From: Polydactylus sextarius
Taxonomy: Eukaryota; Chordata; Actinopteri; Polynemidae
DNA length: 64,000 nucleotides
Assembly (NCBI GenBank): GCA_016801845.1
Contig: CM028924.1
Location: 2,993,501 to 3,057,500, forward strand
Direction of reading: 5' to 3'
Shown: positions 35,042 through 46,094 of the stretch, piece after piece
Position numbering within the stretch: the first letter of the stretch is position 1
How the letters are laid out: every line of letters starts with the position of its first letter
Translations under genes and position numbers: made by a program
The notes under the pieces: generated by a model
What the model was told of the DNA's origin: nothing
The model's input: only the letters and a program-made list of their open reading frames with translations
The model's database searches: none

Positions 35042-35126
35042 TACAATTGCATGAATCAGTGCAAGTCTCCGCTCACTCCAGCATACTTATTTTTCTTCTT
35101 TTATGCAAACACCCATTCCCGCTCCC

Positions 35127-35168
35127 TCACACACACACACACACACACATACACACACACACACACAC
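35127..35168 (+). repeat. (CA)n microsatellite
   Basis: About 20 CA units with one TA interruption. Confidence 0.9.
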
Positions 35169-35234
35169 CTCTCTTTTCCTCCACGGTATCTTCCCCTCCT
35201 CACCCTGTCCAAACATACATCTTTATCAAGCGGC

Positions 35235-35620
35235 TGTTGTCAGACAACATTAGATAATTAATAGGCCATTTGTCAGGCCTGTGAGAAACATGTTAAAATC
35301 CCAGAGCAGCTCCCCAGATAAATCCTGCCGCGCACACAGACGCCTTTGTTGTGTCAGCCTGCCATCGGAGCTGCAGATTTACCATTAAAGGGCCCTCATT
35401 ATTAATCACAACTAATGCTAATTAATTAGGTGTCTGTGTGTGTGCGAGTGTGTGTGTGTGTGTATACAGGGACCAGCTCTAAGTTTCAGTTTGTTGTGCA
35501 GTGTTAATTGGTAGCTCGGCCCAGAGCCCTTAATGGAGTGTTTTCCATTTGGAGCGGGGAGTCGTTGACTAACACGAGGGTGAAAAAAACATAGACAATG
35601 CTCTCATTAATTAAGACTCT
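35235..35620. promoter_or_regulatory. enhancer-like block
   Basis: Unique DNA with TTAGATAATTAATAGGCC, TACCATTAAAGGG, TCATTATTAATCACAACTAA, GCTAATTAATTAGG and CTCATTAATTAAGAC. A TG-rich stretch at 35431-35463 interrupts it. The density of TAATTA cores is among the highest in the window. Confidence 0.45.
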
Positions 35621-35816
35621 GTTAAGAGCTCTGCTTGTGTTACTCTGTGGTCTGTGTGTGTGTGTGAGCGCTTAAACCCTTTGCACAATGAGGGCGCTGC
35701 TTTCTGAATATATTTTGAATTGGGAATAACAACTGTATGTATGGCATTTTATTTGGATGTGCAGTACCTGCAGTATTGCCTGTTTTTGTCCTTATTTCTG
35801 AGGGCAGTTGATGCAG

Positions 35817-35836
35817 TTTTTTTTTTTTTTTTTTTT
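35817..35836 (+). repeat. T20 homopolymer
   Basis: A pure T-run. Confidence 0.9.
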
Positions 35837-36029
35837 GAACTGTATAATTTTATGAAAGGAAAGTGTTCAATCGGCCACAGGCAAATACCAACATGAAAGT
35901 CTATTAAAACCTCCAAACACTACTGTTGGAAAACATTCTGGACAATTGGCCAAATTTGTATGTATAGAGCTACCTGAGGCTATGAATGCTTGTGGTTTGT
36001 ATCAGTCAGCACCACAGTCACCCCAATGG

Positions 36030-36300
36030 ACCCGTGCACCCAAAGACTCCCCAAAAGCAGCACTAAGGCCTCCATTAAGCACAAAGACAGAGTTAATTAG
36101 GAAGCTTATTGCCTCTCCTGAGGGCACGGAGCTCCAAATGCTCTCCTATACACCCTGCTGAGGGAATCTATGCCGAAACTGATGCACTGTAATTAACAGT
36201 GCTTAGCGAATCAACAGCAGAACATTTTCTGATTGGCAGTAGCTGTGAGAGTGTTGAAATTAAGCAAATGAAAGATAATCATTTTTGTTTTCTTTTGAAT
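36030..36300. promoter_or_regulatory. enhancer-like block with a perfect inverted repeat
   Basis: Unique DNA with CCTCCATTAAGC, AGAGTTAATTAGGAAGC and GCACTGT-AATTA-ACAGTGC (36184-36202), a perfect 7-bp inverted repeat around AATTA. Open frames here lack domains. Confidence 0.4.
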
Positions 36301-36940
36301 TGAGTCACAATGAGTTGTCTCTCCCAGATGTCTACGCCTACATTTCCCAGAGGGCATGCTCATTTTTCAGACTAACGATTCAACATACAATAACAGTAGT
36401 CAAGCGCTCTCCTCAATCCTTCCCACATATTTTGAATTCTCCAAACAATAAGTTAGTTTGGTTTAGAAACAGCACAGACGATAATAATAAAAAAAACTAT
36501 TTTTTACTGCTGCTGCTTCTTGTTTAGTCAGTTAAGTGTCCACAGCTACATATTAATATTTATCTTGTTATGTTGGAACAGCAGAAACATATAGTCATGA
36601 CTTTCCTTGTGCACAGATAAAAATAGAAAGCATGAGTGATGAAGAGTGTGGTCTCACAATTTGGATGATGACTAATGGAGGGAATCATGTGTGATTATGT
36701 TTGACCTGTTGTACAAGGGTAAGCCCCGTGTCCCATTTGTCTGTTATCACAGGCAACAAATGATGTCTAGAGAGAAGCATGAGGGCCTGTCCTCATAAGG
36801 TGAGGAGTTCATTTCCATATTTTACGATCTGAGACCCCTTCTGTCAAGTGTTGGACCTCTCGGTCTGGCTAGGTGAAGTGATCAGTAAATTGGTTGGAGG
36901 TTAAGTAGATGAATAATGTTCTCAAACAACTGGAAATCAT

Positions 36941-36983
36941 AAACAAAAAAACAAAAAAAAAAACAAAAAAAACAACAACAACC
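36941..36983 (+). repeat. A-rich (CAAAAAA)n / (CAA)n tract
   Basis: Low-complexity adenine-rich DNA. Confidence 0.85.
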
Positions 36984-37073
36984 ACAAATTAACATAACTC
37001 AAATCTAGCAGGATAAAAAAGGAGTTTTAGATTTTTATCATAAAGAATTATAGGGAGAGGACAAAGCAAAAAA

Positions 37074-37077
<4 letters not shown>

Positions 37078-37117
<40 letters not shown>

Positions 37118-37132
37118 TGTGTGTGTGTGTGT
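37078..37132 (+). repeat. compound (TA)18-(TG)8 microsatellite
   Basis: A TA array directly abuts a TG array. TA/TG compounds of this kind are prone to length change and to non-B DNA. Confidence 0.95.
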
Positions 37133-37229
37133 ACCAAACAGATAGTGATGGAGTAAGAGCAAGAAAGACAGTGTGGGGGTTGACTGTGTCTACAGGTAGG
37201 TTATTTCTCTCTGTAAACATATGTATCCA

Positions 37230-37530
37230 TTTGTCCTGTGGGTGCGTCCCCCTAGCGTCCCGTTGGCAGTGGCTGGGTCACACCTCCATTAGGGGCTTTG
37301 TCACAGTGATTAATAGCTCTTTCTATCATCTTTAATTCACTCCCTGATGATGGCGGCCCTGCCCGCTGCTCGGGGTAATCGTGTGATGTATGAGTCCGCC
37401 CAACACCTCGTGGCAGAGGTGAAAATCATTCCACCCATGCAGATAGCAGGCTCGGGAACAAATGTTTTCCCTCCTAATAAAAATTAATGAATTTGGCATT
37501 GAGCGCGAGCATTTGAATACATGGGATTTA
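37230..37530. promoter_or_regulatory. enhancer-like block
   Basis: Unique DNA with CTCCATTAGGGGC, GTGATTAATAGC, CTTTAATTCAC, GGGTAATCGTGTGATG, AAAATCATTCC and AAAAATTAATGAATTTGG. Repeat-free, with no coding frame. It resembles a conserved regulatory element bordered by microsatellites on both sides. Confidence 0.45.
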
Positions 37531-40177
37531 AACGTGTGTGTGTGTGTGTGTTCATGTCTGCGTCACGCTGTATTTTCCTACGTTAATGCCTGATTTTGAT
37601 AAGGAGATAATATTGTTTTCCTGCACTAAATCTTTTGTGTTGTCTTTCCAATACATCAGCATCAAAGTTTTTGCGTTGTTTTTTTTTCTTCTTTGTACTA
37701 TATCGCAATGTGCCATCTATGCTATTAATGCCATTTCTGTCTTGAAGCTGCTCCCAGCTGGAGTTCCCCTTCCCAACCCAGGATTCTTTCAGAGCTTCCT
37801 CTTTGATGAAGGGCGTCAGCTTGCAGTGATGAAGTAATGTCCATCGCTGAACAAACAAACAGGACTGTTTGCTTTAAGTAGGCAGAGACGAACTGAAACA
37901 CAAACACACATACACTCCGATATGATCATCTGTGTGCAGAGTCCCTGCCGCCCCACATGTCTAAGCAGTGTTACGGTCTCTGACTTATCAATCATCTGCG
38001 AGAGAAACCACAATTTTTAAAACTCTGAACATAGCATATTTGCTTTCAGCTAACGTTTACCTTACAGAAACATATATGTTTATGAGCTGAAATGCTCTCG
38101 TTGAGTCCAGTGGACCGGGGGAATTTCTGGTCTAAATCAAATATAAACTTGGAGACCAGTGTGAGGGGGGAAATGTCAGAGGAGAAACAGCAATGGAGGG
38201 ATATGGTTACCTTTAAAAGCTCTTGTCCCTCTACCATATGGCAAGCTTCACATCTTGGGCTATAACCACGTTACACAGTCTCTGTGCTGAAAATCATTAC
38301 ATTGACTCCCAGAGCCACATTGGGTTTCATGCCCGGCCCCAGCTCAGCACAGTTTTTAAAAGACTTTCCCCTCAAACACGCTGGGCCCACACAGTGTGTG
38401 TGTCAAACACAATAGATCCACAGACATTGTGATCAGGTATTGCTGCAAGGTACAACTGTGAGAAATACTTAAGTTGTGGATGTATTTTGACAAATGTACA
38501 CACACACTGTGCTGCATAACATAGAAAATTCAGACAGATCATCAGCTCGTTCAGCACAGCATGTTCGTGCATAGATTTCATTCTCCCACAGCAAACACAT
38601 ATTTTGACAGAAATAATGATTCTTAACTGGCAGAGGAAAACCGCTCATGTTCCACTTACGCACTAGTTGACAGTTTTTTATTCCTTTTCCCCAGACATTG
38701 TGCTTCGACCTTGCCAAAGTGGCAGTTGCACATTTAAGGTTATTTACATACAGTACATTTAACTTATCTTGCACTTCAAATATGGGAAAAAAATAAAAGT
38801 TTATAGCAACGCAAAGAAGAATAAAAGCATGAAAATGTTGTGATTCGTGTCCAGGTCGGTCTTGAGTTAATCTTTCAGGTTAGTTTGTGACCACCTGCGG
38901 CCAATCACAGTGACCCGTTCAGTCAATCAGAAGCGGAGTTACTTCATGGCCAGTGAGCAAGAAGTGTGTGTGCGTATCTTCGTGGATCAAAGGTTCCACG
39001 GCTGACAGCGCAGCGGTACAGTGTCACACAGGCAGCCCTTCAGGAATGTTCCTCAGCGCAGAGATGGGTTGTGGAGCCTCATTAGAGAGACCCCTCTCCC
39101 CTCGGCCTGTCAGCCTGCGTTAGGCACAGCCCACCACAGATGCACTCTGGGGGAGAAGCAGCTTCCTGTGGATCATTTCCGGCTTTTAGTGTCTATCTGT
39201 CTCGCCGTGTGACACCTGGCTGGCAGGTTGTTCTAGCTGGTTTCTTGATTAGATTGTCTTCTCTTTCGGTGTCCTGTCTGTCTGTGTGTAAACACAAGCT
39301 TTTATTGTTAAATTTGTCTGTTTATTTTTTTATTTCTGCGTACCTTCCTGCATTTCAGACGCAAACGTTACCAACTCATAAGAGCTCAGAGCAGCTGCTG
39401 AGCCTCATCTGTGCACCTTGTCAACACAACATGAGTCAATCCCTCTTCCACCATTAAACCTCACCAGCCACGTGTGCCAGTCTGAAGAAGCCCAATGTGG
39501 GTTCAAGGGTCGTACTTCTATGTCCTGTTTCACTCTATTCACAATTAACCTCATTGTGCTTCCCTCTGTTTTCACTGCACGGTGGAGAAAGAGTTCAGGA
39601 AAAGGAAATATAAAACAGTCAGAGCAGTACAATCCTGAGCAGACACATGTTGGCATCAGCTCAACTAAATGGCAAACATGCCATGTGTTGCTTATTCATT
39701 CCAAAATCCTGTTTTTGACACATCGTGCATGCATTTTTTTTTTTTTGCTTATTTTGTTTTTGGATTTAAATTCAAACATGTTCATTGGTTGTTTGCTGTG
39801 TCAGGAACATGCCCAGTGATTAGAATTTCAAAACAAGAGTCTTCACCTCATGATCTCTGGCCTTGACTACTGAGCTCAATCAAAACAAAATCAAAGAGTT
39901 GTTACATGATATTTACACACTTTTCCAAACCTGTAAGACCTTCTGTTTTTTGCTGTTTGTTTGAACTGATCAGGTTAATACAAACACTATTCATGTTTAA
40001 CTCATTTATCCTGCAGAGTTAAGATAAAATGATAAGACAGGAGGCGGAGTCTTTGTCAGTGACAGTTTCCTGACGAGAAACGTGACCTGTTGTCCACATT
40101 AATTTGTAATAATCTGCCAACGACAAACATATTACTGAGCATTACCCTCACGTTGAGACTTTGTGATTCTTTCACAG
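37531..40177. other. intron 1, distal part up to the exon 2 acceptor
   Basis: A TG run at about 37534-37551, then unique mixed DNA. No exon is recognised. The last 100 bases contain ATTAATTTGTAATAATC and candidate branch points, ending in the pyrimidine-rich TTGTGATTCTTTCACAG acceptor. Confidence 0.55.
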
Positions 40178-40524
40178 GTGACGGTGATGATGAGTTTGCT
40201 TTGTACTCGTCCGACATCTTAGACGACGTGTGCGGCTCTGAGCGTGATCCCACACCTTCCTCAGCCCTGGCAGAGGACCCGGCGTCCCCTCCGCTCTCCG
40301 ACGATGAGGCTTCATCCCAGGACCATTTGTCATTCCAACACCAGAGCATCTTTTTATCTGACGAAGATCTGACCGTCCCCGTGGACTTTGAACTGCGGGA
40401 GTCGTCGGTACCAGACGGAGGCCTGGGCATCTGGAGCCACAGGAAGGTTAACGTTGGGGAGCGTTTCGGACCATACAAAGGAGAGCGCAGGCCTTGTCTC
40501 CGAGATCGCACTCAAGGCTGGGAG
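40178..40524 (+). CDS. mecom: mecom-like coding exon 2 (acidic linker and start of PR domain)
   Basis: The exon begins after TTCACAG and completes codon 13 with GT. It encodes about 115 further residues, so exons 1 and 2 together give 128 residues. Residues about 14-75 form an acidic, Ser/Asp-rich linker (DDEFALYSSDILDDV, then PPLSDDEASS). Residues about 78-128 start the PR (SET-like) domain: VPVDFELRESSVP, GLGIW, RKVNVGERFGPYKGE and a final GWE. These motifs match MECOM, with FGPY and GE as in MECOM rather than the divergent PRDM16 sequence. In mammals the MECOM and PRDM16 exon also ends at GWE. PR domains of these two proteins have been linked to histone H3K9 mono-methylation. The exon ends GAG|GTAGGA (donor at 40525) in phase 0. 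The linker is diverged and lacks the TPKEGSPY motif I recall in mammals, and PGAG is replaced by PDGG. Prdm16 or a diverged duplicate is the main alternative. Confidence 0.9.
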
Positions 40525-41989
40525 GTAGGAACAAAATAGATTAAGATGACATGTTCATGATACTTTTGCACAGTCACTACCTCCACACACATAAATGACT
40601 TGACACAGTAAATGCATCAATTTATATTTTGTGTGCTGATGTTGAATATCAAGATGTTGAATGTCAATATCAATTCAGCAAAGAGGGAATTTTGGTCTCT
40701 GTATTTTTCAATGGTTTTGGGACAGATTTTATGGCCGCTAGGCTAAAGAAATCCACTCTACTTATGGCAGCGAACAGCCAAGTATAAACATGAAAATTTC
40801 AGTCACAAGGTTTTTCTGCACCAGTAGTAACACACTTTCTGACAAGGGGGGTTTTCCTTGGCCAATATACACTGTAGCATTCACATCAGTCCTCTTTTTA
40901 TTTCCTCCCATGTCGTCATGTTCACATTTAGCCCAGTGACCACAAAGCTGTTGTTGTCGTTTGTTGCCCAGTGATGTAATGTTAGCTCAGTGCCACTGAA
41001 AGAAAGAGAGTCGAGGTTGTGCTCTTAACTCAATTAAAATGAAAAGCCATAAATCCCTTCTTCATCCTGGTTAGGGACCCAGTGCGGCCATTGGCAAATC
41101 ACATATTGGTCAGCCGGTGCAAAAAATCGAAGGCAGGGTCACAGGACAAGGTCAAAGGTTAGCTGTGGTCTCCGTCAGTGTCAGGCTGGTTTGGTTTTAT
41201 AGAGCAGGAGGAAGGGCCTGGCAGAGAATCAGCCTCATTTATGTTGCCGAAATAGATCCCCTCAATTTGTATGTGAGGATTTAGTCCTTCATATTCAGGC
41301 CCTTTGTCCTTTTGTCGCACAAAACCAAGCTCATTAGGAATCGCTGACCATGCAGTTCATCAAATGAAAAGTCACAGGTTTCAATAAAGAGACGTTTCAA
41401 TACAGCGTTGATTCTCTTACTGGAGTCTCCAAATCCATTTTAATGTTGCACTGTAAAGCTGACTGAGAACGTGTTGGTAAAGTATCAACATTCGGCTCAT
41501 ATAAATAGTTTTGGATTTGGACTGGTGCTCGTTGGGTTTGCATCATAGAGCATTACTCTAGTCCATCAGCTCTGACTCAGTGGTTTTGGCTCTGACCAAA
41601 CCAAAATAAATTTCTTTTTTTTTTTTTTTTCTTTCACTCTGGATCACTCTACATTTCTCCAGGAAACAACTTCTACCCTCATTATCAAGTGCCGAGTAAG
41701 ATGCAATAGATAAATGTCTCTTAAATTAAGGCAAGAGGAAAAACCTCCTCATTTTTACCGATTGTCATAACACAGAATCTTAATAAAAAGTCTCTGTCTC
41801 CCTAGAAGAGATTTAATGCTGGATGAACAAGCTCTTGGTTATTCTTTTTCCCAGGGAAGGATATAAAGGAAAAAGAGATTTCATGAATTTTAATCCGGTG
41901 GTAATTTATGGGGAGCTTGAATAATAATATGTATTTAAAAACTGAGGAGCTGGGATGTGAATGTGCGTGTGCGCGTGTGTGTGTGTGTG

Positions 41990-42029
<40 letters not shown>

Positions 42030-42119
42030 GGGCAGGCGGTCGGCAGTGGGCTGGTGGGGGGTGGAGGGGGGGTGGTTTGAGGGGAAAGATGGGATCCCGG
42101 CGAGGCAGCACTGTATCAC
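40525..42119. other. intron 2 proximal part
   Basis: Direct read-through of the donor would add V-G-T-K and stop (TAG 40537-40539). Beyond that is AT-rich unique DNA, a possible regulatory patch at 41.02-41.32 kb (CTCAATTAAAATG, GGCCATTGGCAAATCAC), a T-run at 41609-41630 and a TG array. No other exon is seen. Confidence 0.5.
41962..42027 (+). repeat. (TG)n microsatellite with GC interruptions
   Basis: About 66 bases of TG/CG/TG. It is followed by a G-rich stretch up to 42080. Confidence 0.9.
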
Positions 42120-42467
42120 AATGTTTAATTACCACCCTGACAGCGAGCCATAACTCTTTCCATTAAGTAAATAAGTTGTAAAGAATTTATGATGAAATGC
42201 CACATTATTCAGAATGGATATTCAGTGATGACATCCCTCTGCATTAAATATGGTAAACGCCATTAAGCCCTCCTGACCCTCCCCCCTATTCTCCCATGCC
42301 CACACGTTCACCATCCCTCGCCCGTTGCAGCCCCCCTCTCCTGCTCCCCCCTCGCCTGCAAACCGTCAATATGCCAATAAGCCTGCAGAGGGTCTGTAAA
42401 AATAAAATTGATTTGGTAAATGTGAGTTAAGATAGATATGTTTGCTTTCATCATCAATTCCGCGCAG
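42120..42467. promoter_or_regulatory. enhancer-like block
   Basis: Unique DNA with TGTTTAATTACCACC, TTCCATTAAGTAAATAAG, CGCCATTAAGCCC, AATATGCCAATAAGCC and AAAATTGATTTGG. It runs up to the exon-like block. No repeats. Confidence 0.35.
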
Positions 42468-42652
42468 CGCGGCGAGGTGATGTCACCGACCGGGGGAACG
42501 ATAAAGTGGCGCTCCCATCTGGAGCGTTTGATGGAGGGCTCTGAGCGGCTCAGGCCAGTGGTGACAGACTGGGGGAAGTTTGTCACCAGGGAGGCCAACG
42601 CTCCTCAGCGCCATCACCATAAATTTGGAGGCTTTATTCATAAAGGGGAAGA
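42468..42652 (+). other. exon-like block, candidate cassette exon
   Basis: A 185-base GC-richer block sits between an acceptor-like sequence (TTTGCTTTCATC... ending CGCGCAG at 42467) and a GTGAGT donor (42653-42658). The frame is open from well upstream and the block starts in phase 0, which is exactly the phase left by exon 2. It would add about 61 residues beginning RGEVMSPTGG and containing WGKFVTREAN and a HHHKF run, ending in phase 2. Third codon positions are G/C-rich, as in coding DNA. Against this, no family is recognised, it is not the expected PR-domain exon, the minus strand is also open here, and the flanks look like a regulatory element. Confidence 0.3.
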
Positions 42653-42826
42653 GTGAGTTATGATGTCCATGATTCTTTATGAATACAGGAATGGTGACTT
42701 ATGGGAAAGATAGCTTCGGTAAATAAGAGGTAGAGAGGCGGCAGCAAGGAGGTCTGTCAGGCTGAGACGCTCACCTACACTGTCGTATGCAGAAGTGAAG
42801 TGCTGACTGTGCCAGCAACCATATGC

Positions 42827-42831
<5 letters not shown>

Positions 42832-42858
<27 letters not shown>
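42832..42858 (+). repeat. (TG)n microsatellite
   Basis: About 13 TG units. Confidence 0.9.
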
Positions 42859-42862
<4 letters not shown>

Positions 42863-43764
42863 CTGAGTTCATAATTCATAATTTGCTCATGTGTTTCATT
42901 GATTTTCTTAAAACAAACAGATGGGCCTGTTAAAAAAATGACCGCATAACATACAAACATTCTTTTTGTTTTTTTAATCCTTCCAAACTTTGCTGTCGTC
43001 AGTTCGAATAATTCAAGTGTAAACTGAGACATGACTGGATTTCTTAACAATAAGGATTTTATTCGATATCCTTTGTATTTAAAATAGAAGAACAACTGAT
43101 ATATAATATAATGAGAACAAGAGTTTTGGGATTAATCTAAATGGATTCAAATGTCTAAATGGAAAGTGTGAGTGAAGACTCTGCAGTCTCATCAGGATCC
43201 ACCAGAGCTCAGCTGATGACCAGTCTTATTGCTGAAGATGAGTGCTGAGCTTTGATCGAATCCAAGTGTATTTAATAACTTCACTTTAAAAATTAAAAGG
43301 AAACCCCACTACAACCTGCATAATATTAGATTCTATCTTCCTTGTGGCATTTTAAGGATGAGGTGTCCTGAACTTCCCAGCAGTATTTACAAGTATTTCT
43401 CCATGGTTTTTTCTTGAAAGTACTCTTAATGTCTGAGTGCCCTCCAGTCCATATTCTGCTGTCTCTCTCTCTCAGTTGTTAGGCACATTGAAATTCAAAC
43501 TCCATTTGTGTCTGTTCTCTTCTCAGCAGCAGCAACAATAAGACAGAGAGTTAGAGTCCGGGAGAGAGTTATCCAGCACTCAATGAGCCTTTGGGCTCAC
43601 CCAAACTCGCAGCCCTACGGGATTATGGATCCTGGGCTTAGAAAACTGGGTGCCTCCTGCTGCAGCGGCGATGGGCGGAGCAGGTTAGGGGTGCGAGAAG
43701 GGGTGGGATGGTGAGTGGGGCGGGACAGGGCTGCTTAGGATCCTTTGTGCACCTCTTGAGTGAG

Positions 43765-43817
43765 AGGCGGAGGTGGAGGTGGAGGCGATGGTAGTGGTGG
43801 TGGTGGTGGGGAGGTGG
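43765..43817 (+). repeat. GGAGGT / GGT minisatellite
   Basis: Imperfect tandem GGAGGT units followed by GGT units. The G-rich strand may form a quadruplex. Confidence 0.75.
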
Positions 43818-45117
43818 TGAAGGAGATTAGCAGTGATGGTGAATGGGAGTAAAGGATTAGGTGGCTGGGCAGGGCCTTCTTTCCTGGCTCTGCCTGTCTC
43901 CTGAACCTCCCGGTCATGAGAGGATGGGAGGATGGAGGGACGAGAGGCAGATGCTTGGCCTGGAGGAGCCCCATCTCTTGAAATGTTGTCAGCTTAAATC
44001 TTGCATTTCTAATGATCCACTGAGAAAAGTTAATATTTTTATCACTAACTATTGGATCAGAAACTTCTGATCTTAGATTTCAAACATTGACCACAGGCTG
44101 TGGTTCTGCTGCAGGTACATGATGAGTCATATTTACAGCATAAACAAAAAATTCTGACTTGGCTTTTTCAGGCCTTTTTTGCAATAATGGTGAGTTGTTT
44201 CTCTTTCAGTTTACACCAGTGTGAACTCTAGAAATGGTCAGATCTGGAATCAGAGTTTTTTTTTTTTTTTTGTCACTGTTTGTTGCATGTGTGTCCACAT
44301 GCGGCCTTGCGTGTGTGCATGCCTGCATGTGCGTGTGAGGCAGAGTGTGAGAGCGTGGACGGAGGGCGTTTCGAGAGGGCGTAATTTTTTTTTGTGCACG
44401 GATAAGCCGCTGTCCTGAATGAATGCAGATGTCTCTGGCTGGCTGTCCGCTTGTCCCCCTGTGCGCTGACGGCCTGTCACCTCTCTCTGTCACAAGGAGA
44501 AAGAGCCACTCTCAGTCCTGGCTAAAAGCCCCTTAATCCCCGAGCCCCTGCCACATCCCATCCACTGTCAGCGGAGATGGCCCTGCCCACAGCAGCGCTT
44601 AGAAAGGCAGCGCGCTAGGGATGAACCTCTCTGTCACTCACGCACCTCTCAATGGACACACATCTTCACATTTCCACACACACGTACACACAATATCGTT
44701 TTTTTCAGAAATTCAAAGTGAAAAAGTCCTGCGTCTGCAGAGGCTATGTGAATGGCGGTTGTCAATGCATTGTGCTGCGTGAACACAACGGCTCTGCTGA
44801 CATCATTGTGGGACTGGTTTTCTCTCTTGAGAAGAGCACTAACTGGCCACTGAGACACTGTGTAATAATGAAGGAGCAGTTCACAGCATACACTTGGGTC
44901 TCGTTGGCACTTAATGAATTGTAAAGGAGACAATAAAGACCATTAAATCTGTTGTGTGAGACCGGATAGTGTGAGGAGGGAAATGTGTCACCATGTAGAC
45001 AGAGTGTTCTGAACAAGTGACTGTTTTTTTGTGTCTTATAAGGGCAGTGCTGCTGAGGAAACATGTATCCTTTAATTATACCTTCTTTGGTTGTAATTAC
45101 AGCTATGCTCCTAAGCC

Positions 45118-45123
<6 letters not shown>

Positions 45124-45199
<76 letters not shown>
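45124..45199 (+). repeat. long (TG)38 microsatellite
   Basis: A pure TG array of about 76 bases. Confidence 0.95.
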
Positions 45200-45203
<4 letters not shown>

Positions 45204-46074
45204 CTAGTAGTTGAGACGAGTATGGTTGGATAGACCTGAAGATAAGATAACTGCAGGGGGTGGGGGCTGAAAGTAAATATGGAAGTGGGAAGAATGGTGG
45301 TTGTGCTGGATTTGAGCTAAGACTTAGTCTTCAATATAAAGTTATGTCAGAGGTTTGAAGATATCTGCGTGTCTGTTTGTCTTGAGTGACTCTCTATACA
45401 GTAATTTATACCATTTCTAAAGTATTCATTTAGGTCATGTATTGACTAAACTGAATTGCCAAGACTAATGAGTAAACATAATGTGTAATTAACCTGCTGA
45501 GTGACCAAAACTATTGCCTTTTACATCCTTCACATGGTGCCTAGTGTGCAGCCTGTTAAATCAGCCCCAGCGTTGCCTTTAGCTGTGTGTGTCTGTGTCT
45601 GCTTTTGTCTCTGCTGCTGTCCGAGAGGGAGATGAGCTCCCCATCCAGTTGTAACTGGAGCTTGATTATCTTGGACGGGAGTGATGTCCATTCAAAATCC
45701 CCAAGACAAAACAAGCTGGGGGTCCATCTCTTTGCCGCTCAGTTGATTGGTAATCCCTTTCTTTTGGGTTAATCTGTTGTTTGTTGGTGCTGCTTGAGTC
45801 TGGTGTGTGTCTGTTTGTGTCTCTGTGTGTGTCTTGAAGTTCTAATCTCATGTGACACCAGCTAGAGGAGACGAGATGCATTCATAAAGAACGAGTGTAA
45901 GATAGAGAGAAAGTGTGAGAGGATTCTCCTACATGAGTGCAGGGTCAGTCAAGTCCCTGACTTTCTCGGGAAGTGACTCTTCTCTCCCAGTTACAAAGGA
46001 TGGAAAAAAAACCTATACAAATTTCTGATTTCCCTCTCATTCCTTAGCCCTAGTACCCCCCACCCGTACCCCAC

Positions 46075-46094
46075 CTCTTCCTCCTCCTCCTCCT
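46075..46094 (+). repeat. (TCC)n repeat
   Basis: A CCT/TCC run in pyrimidine-rich DNA. Confidence 0.75.

Larger units (their letters stand above)
963..40177 (+). other. mecom: first coding intron of the mecom-like gene
   Basis: This intron of about 39.2 kb runs from the GTAGGT donor at 963 to the TTCTTTCACAG acceptor ending at 40177. A very long first coding intron is typical of MECOM and PRDM16 and is usually filled with regulatory elements. I found no complete independent gene within it on either strand. The open frames there are short and mostly driven by microsatellites. Subregions are described separately. Confidence 0.8.

Noticed and set aside
40056..40511. Minus-strand 151-codon open frame
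   Set aside because: It is the complement of mecom-like exon 2 and is a shadow of the real coding strand.
44500..44530. SWLK-like codons suggesting the next PR-domain exon
   Set aside because: Only four residues match, the surrounding frame does not continue the PR domain and no splice sites fit.
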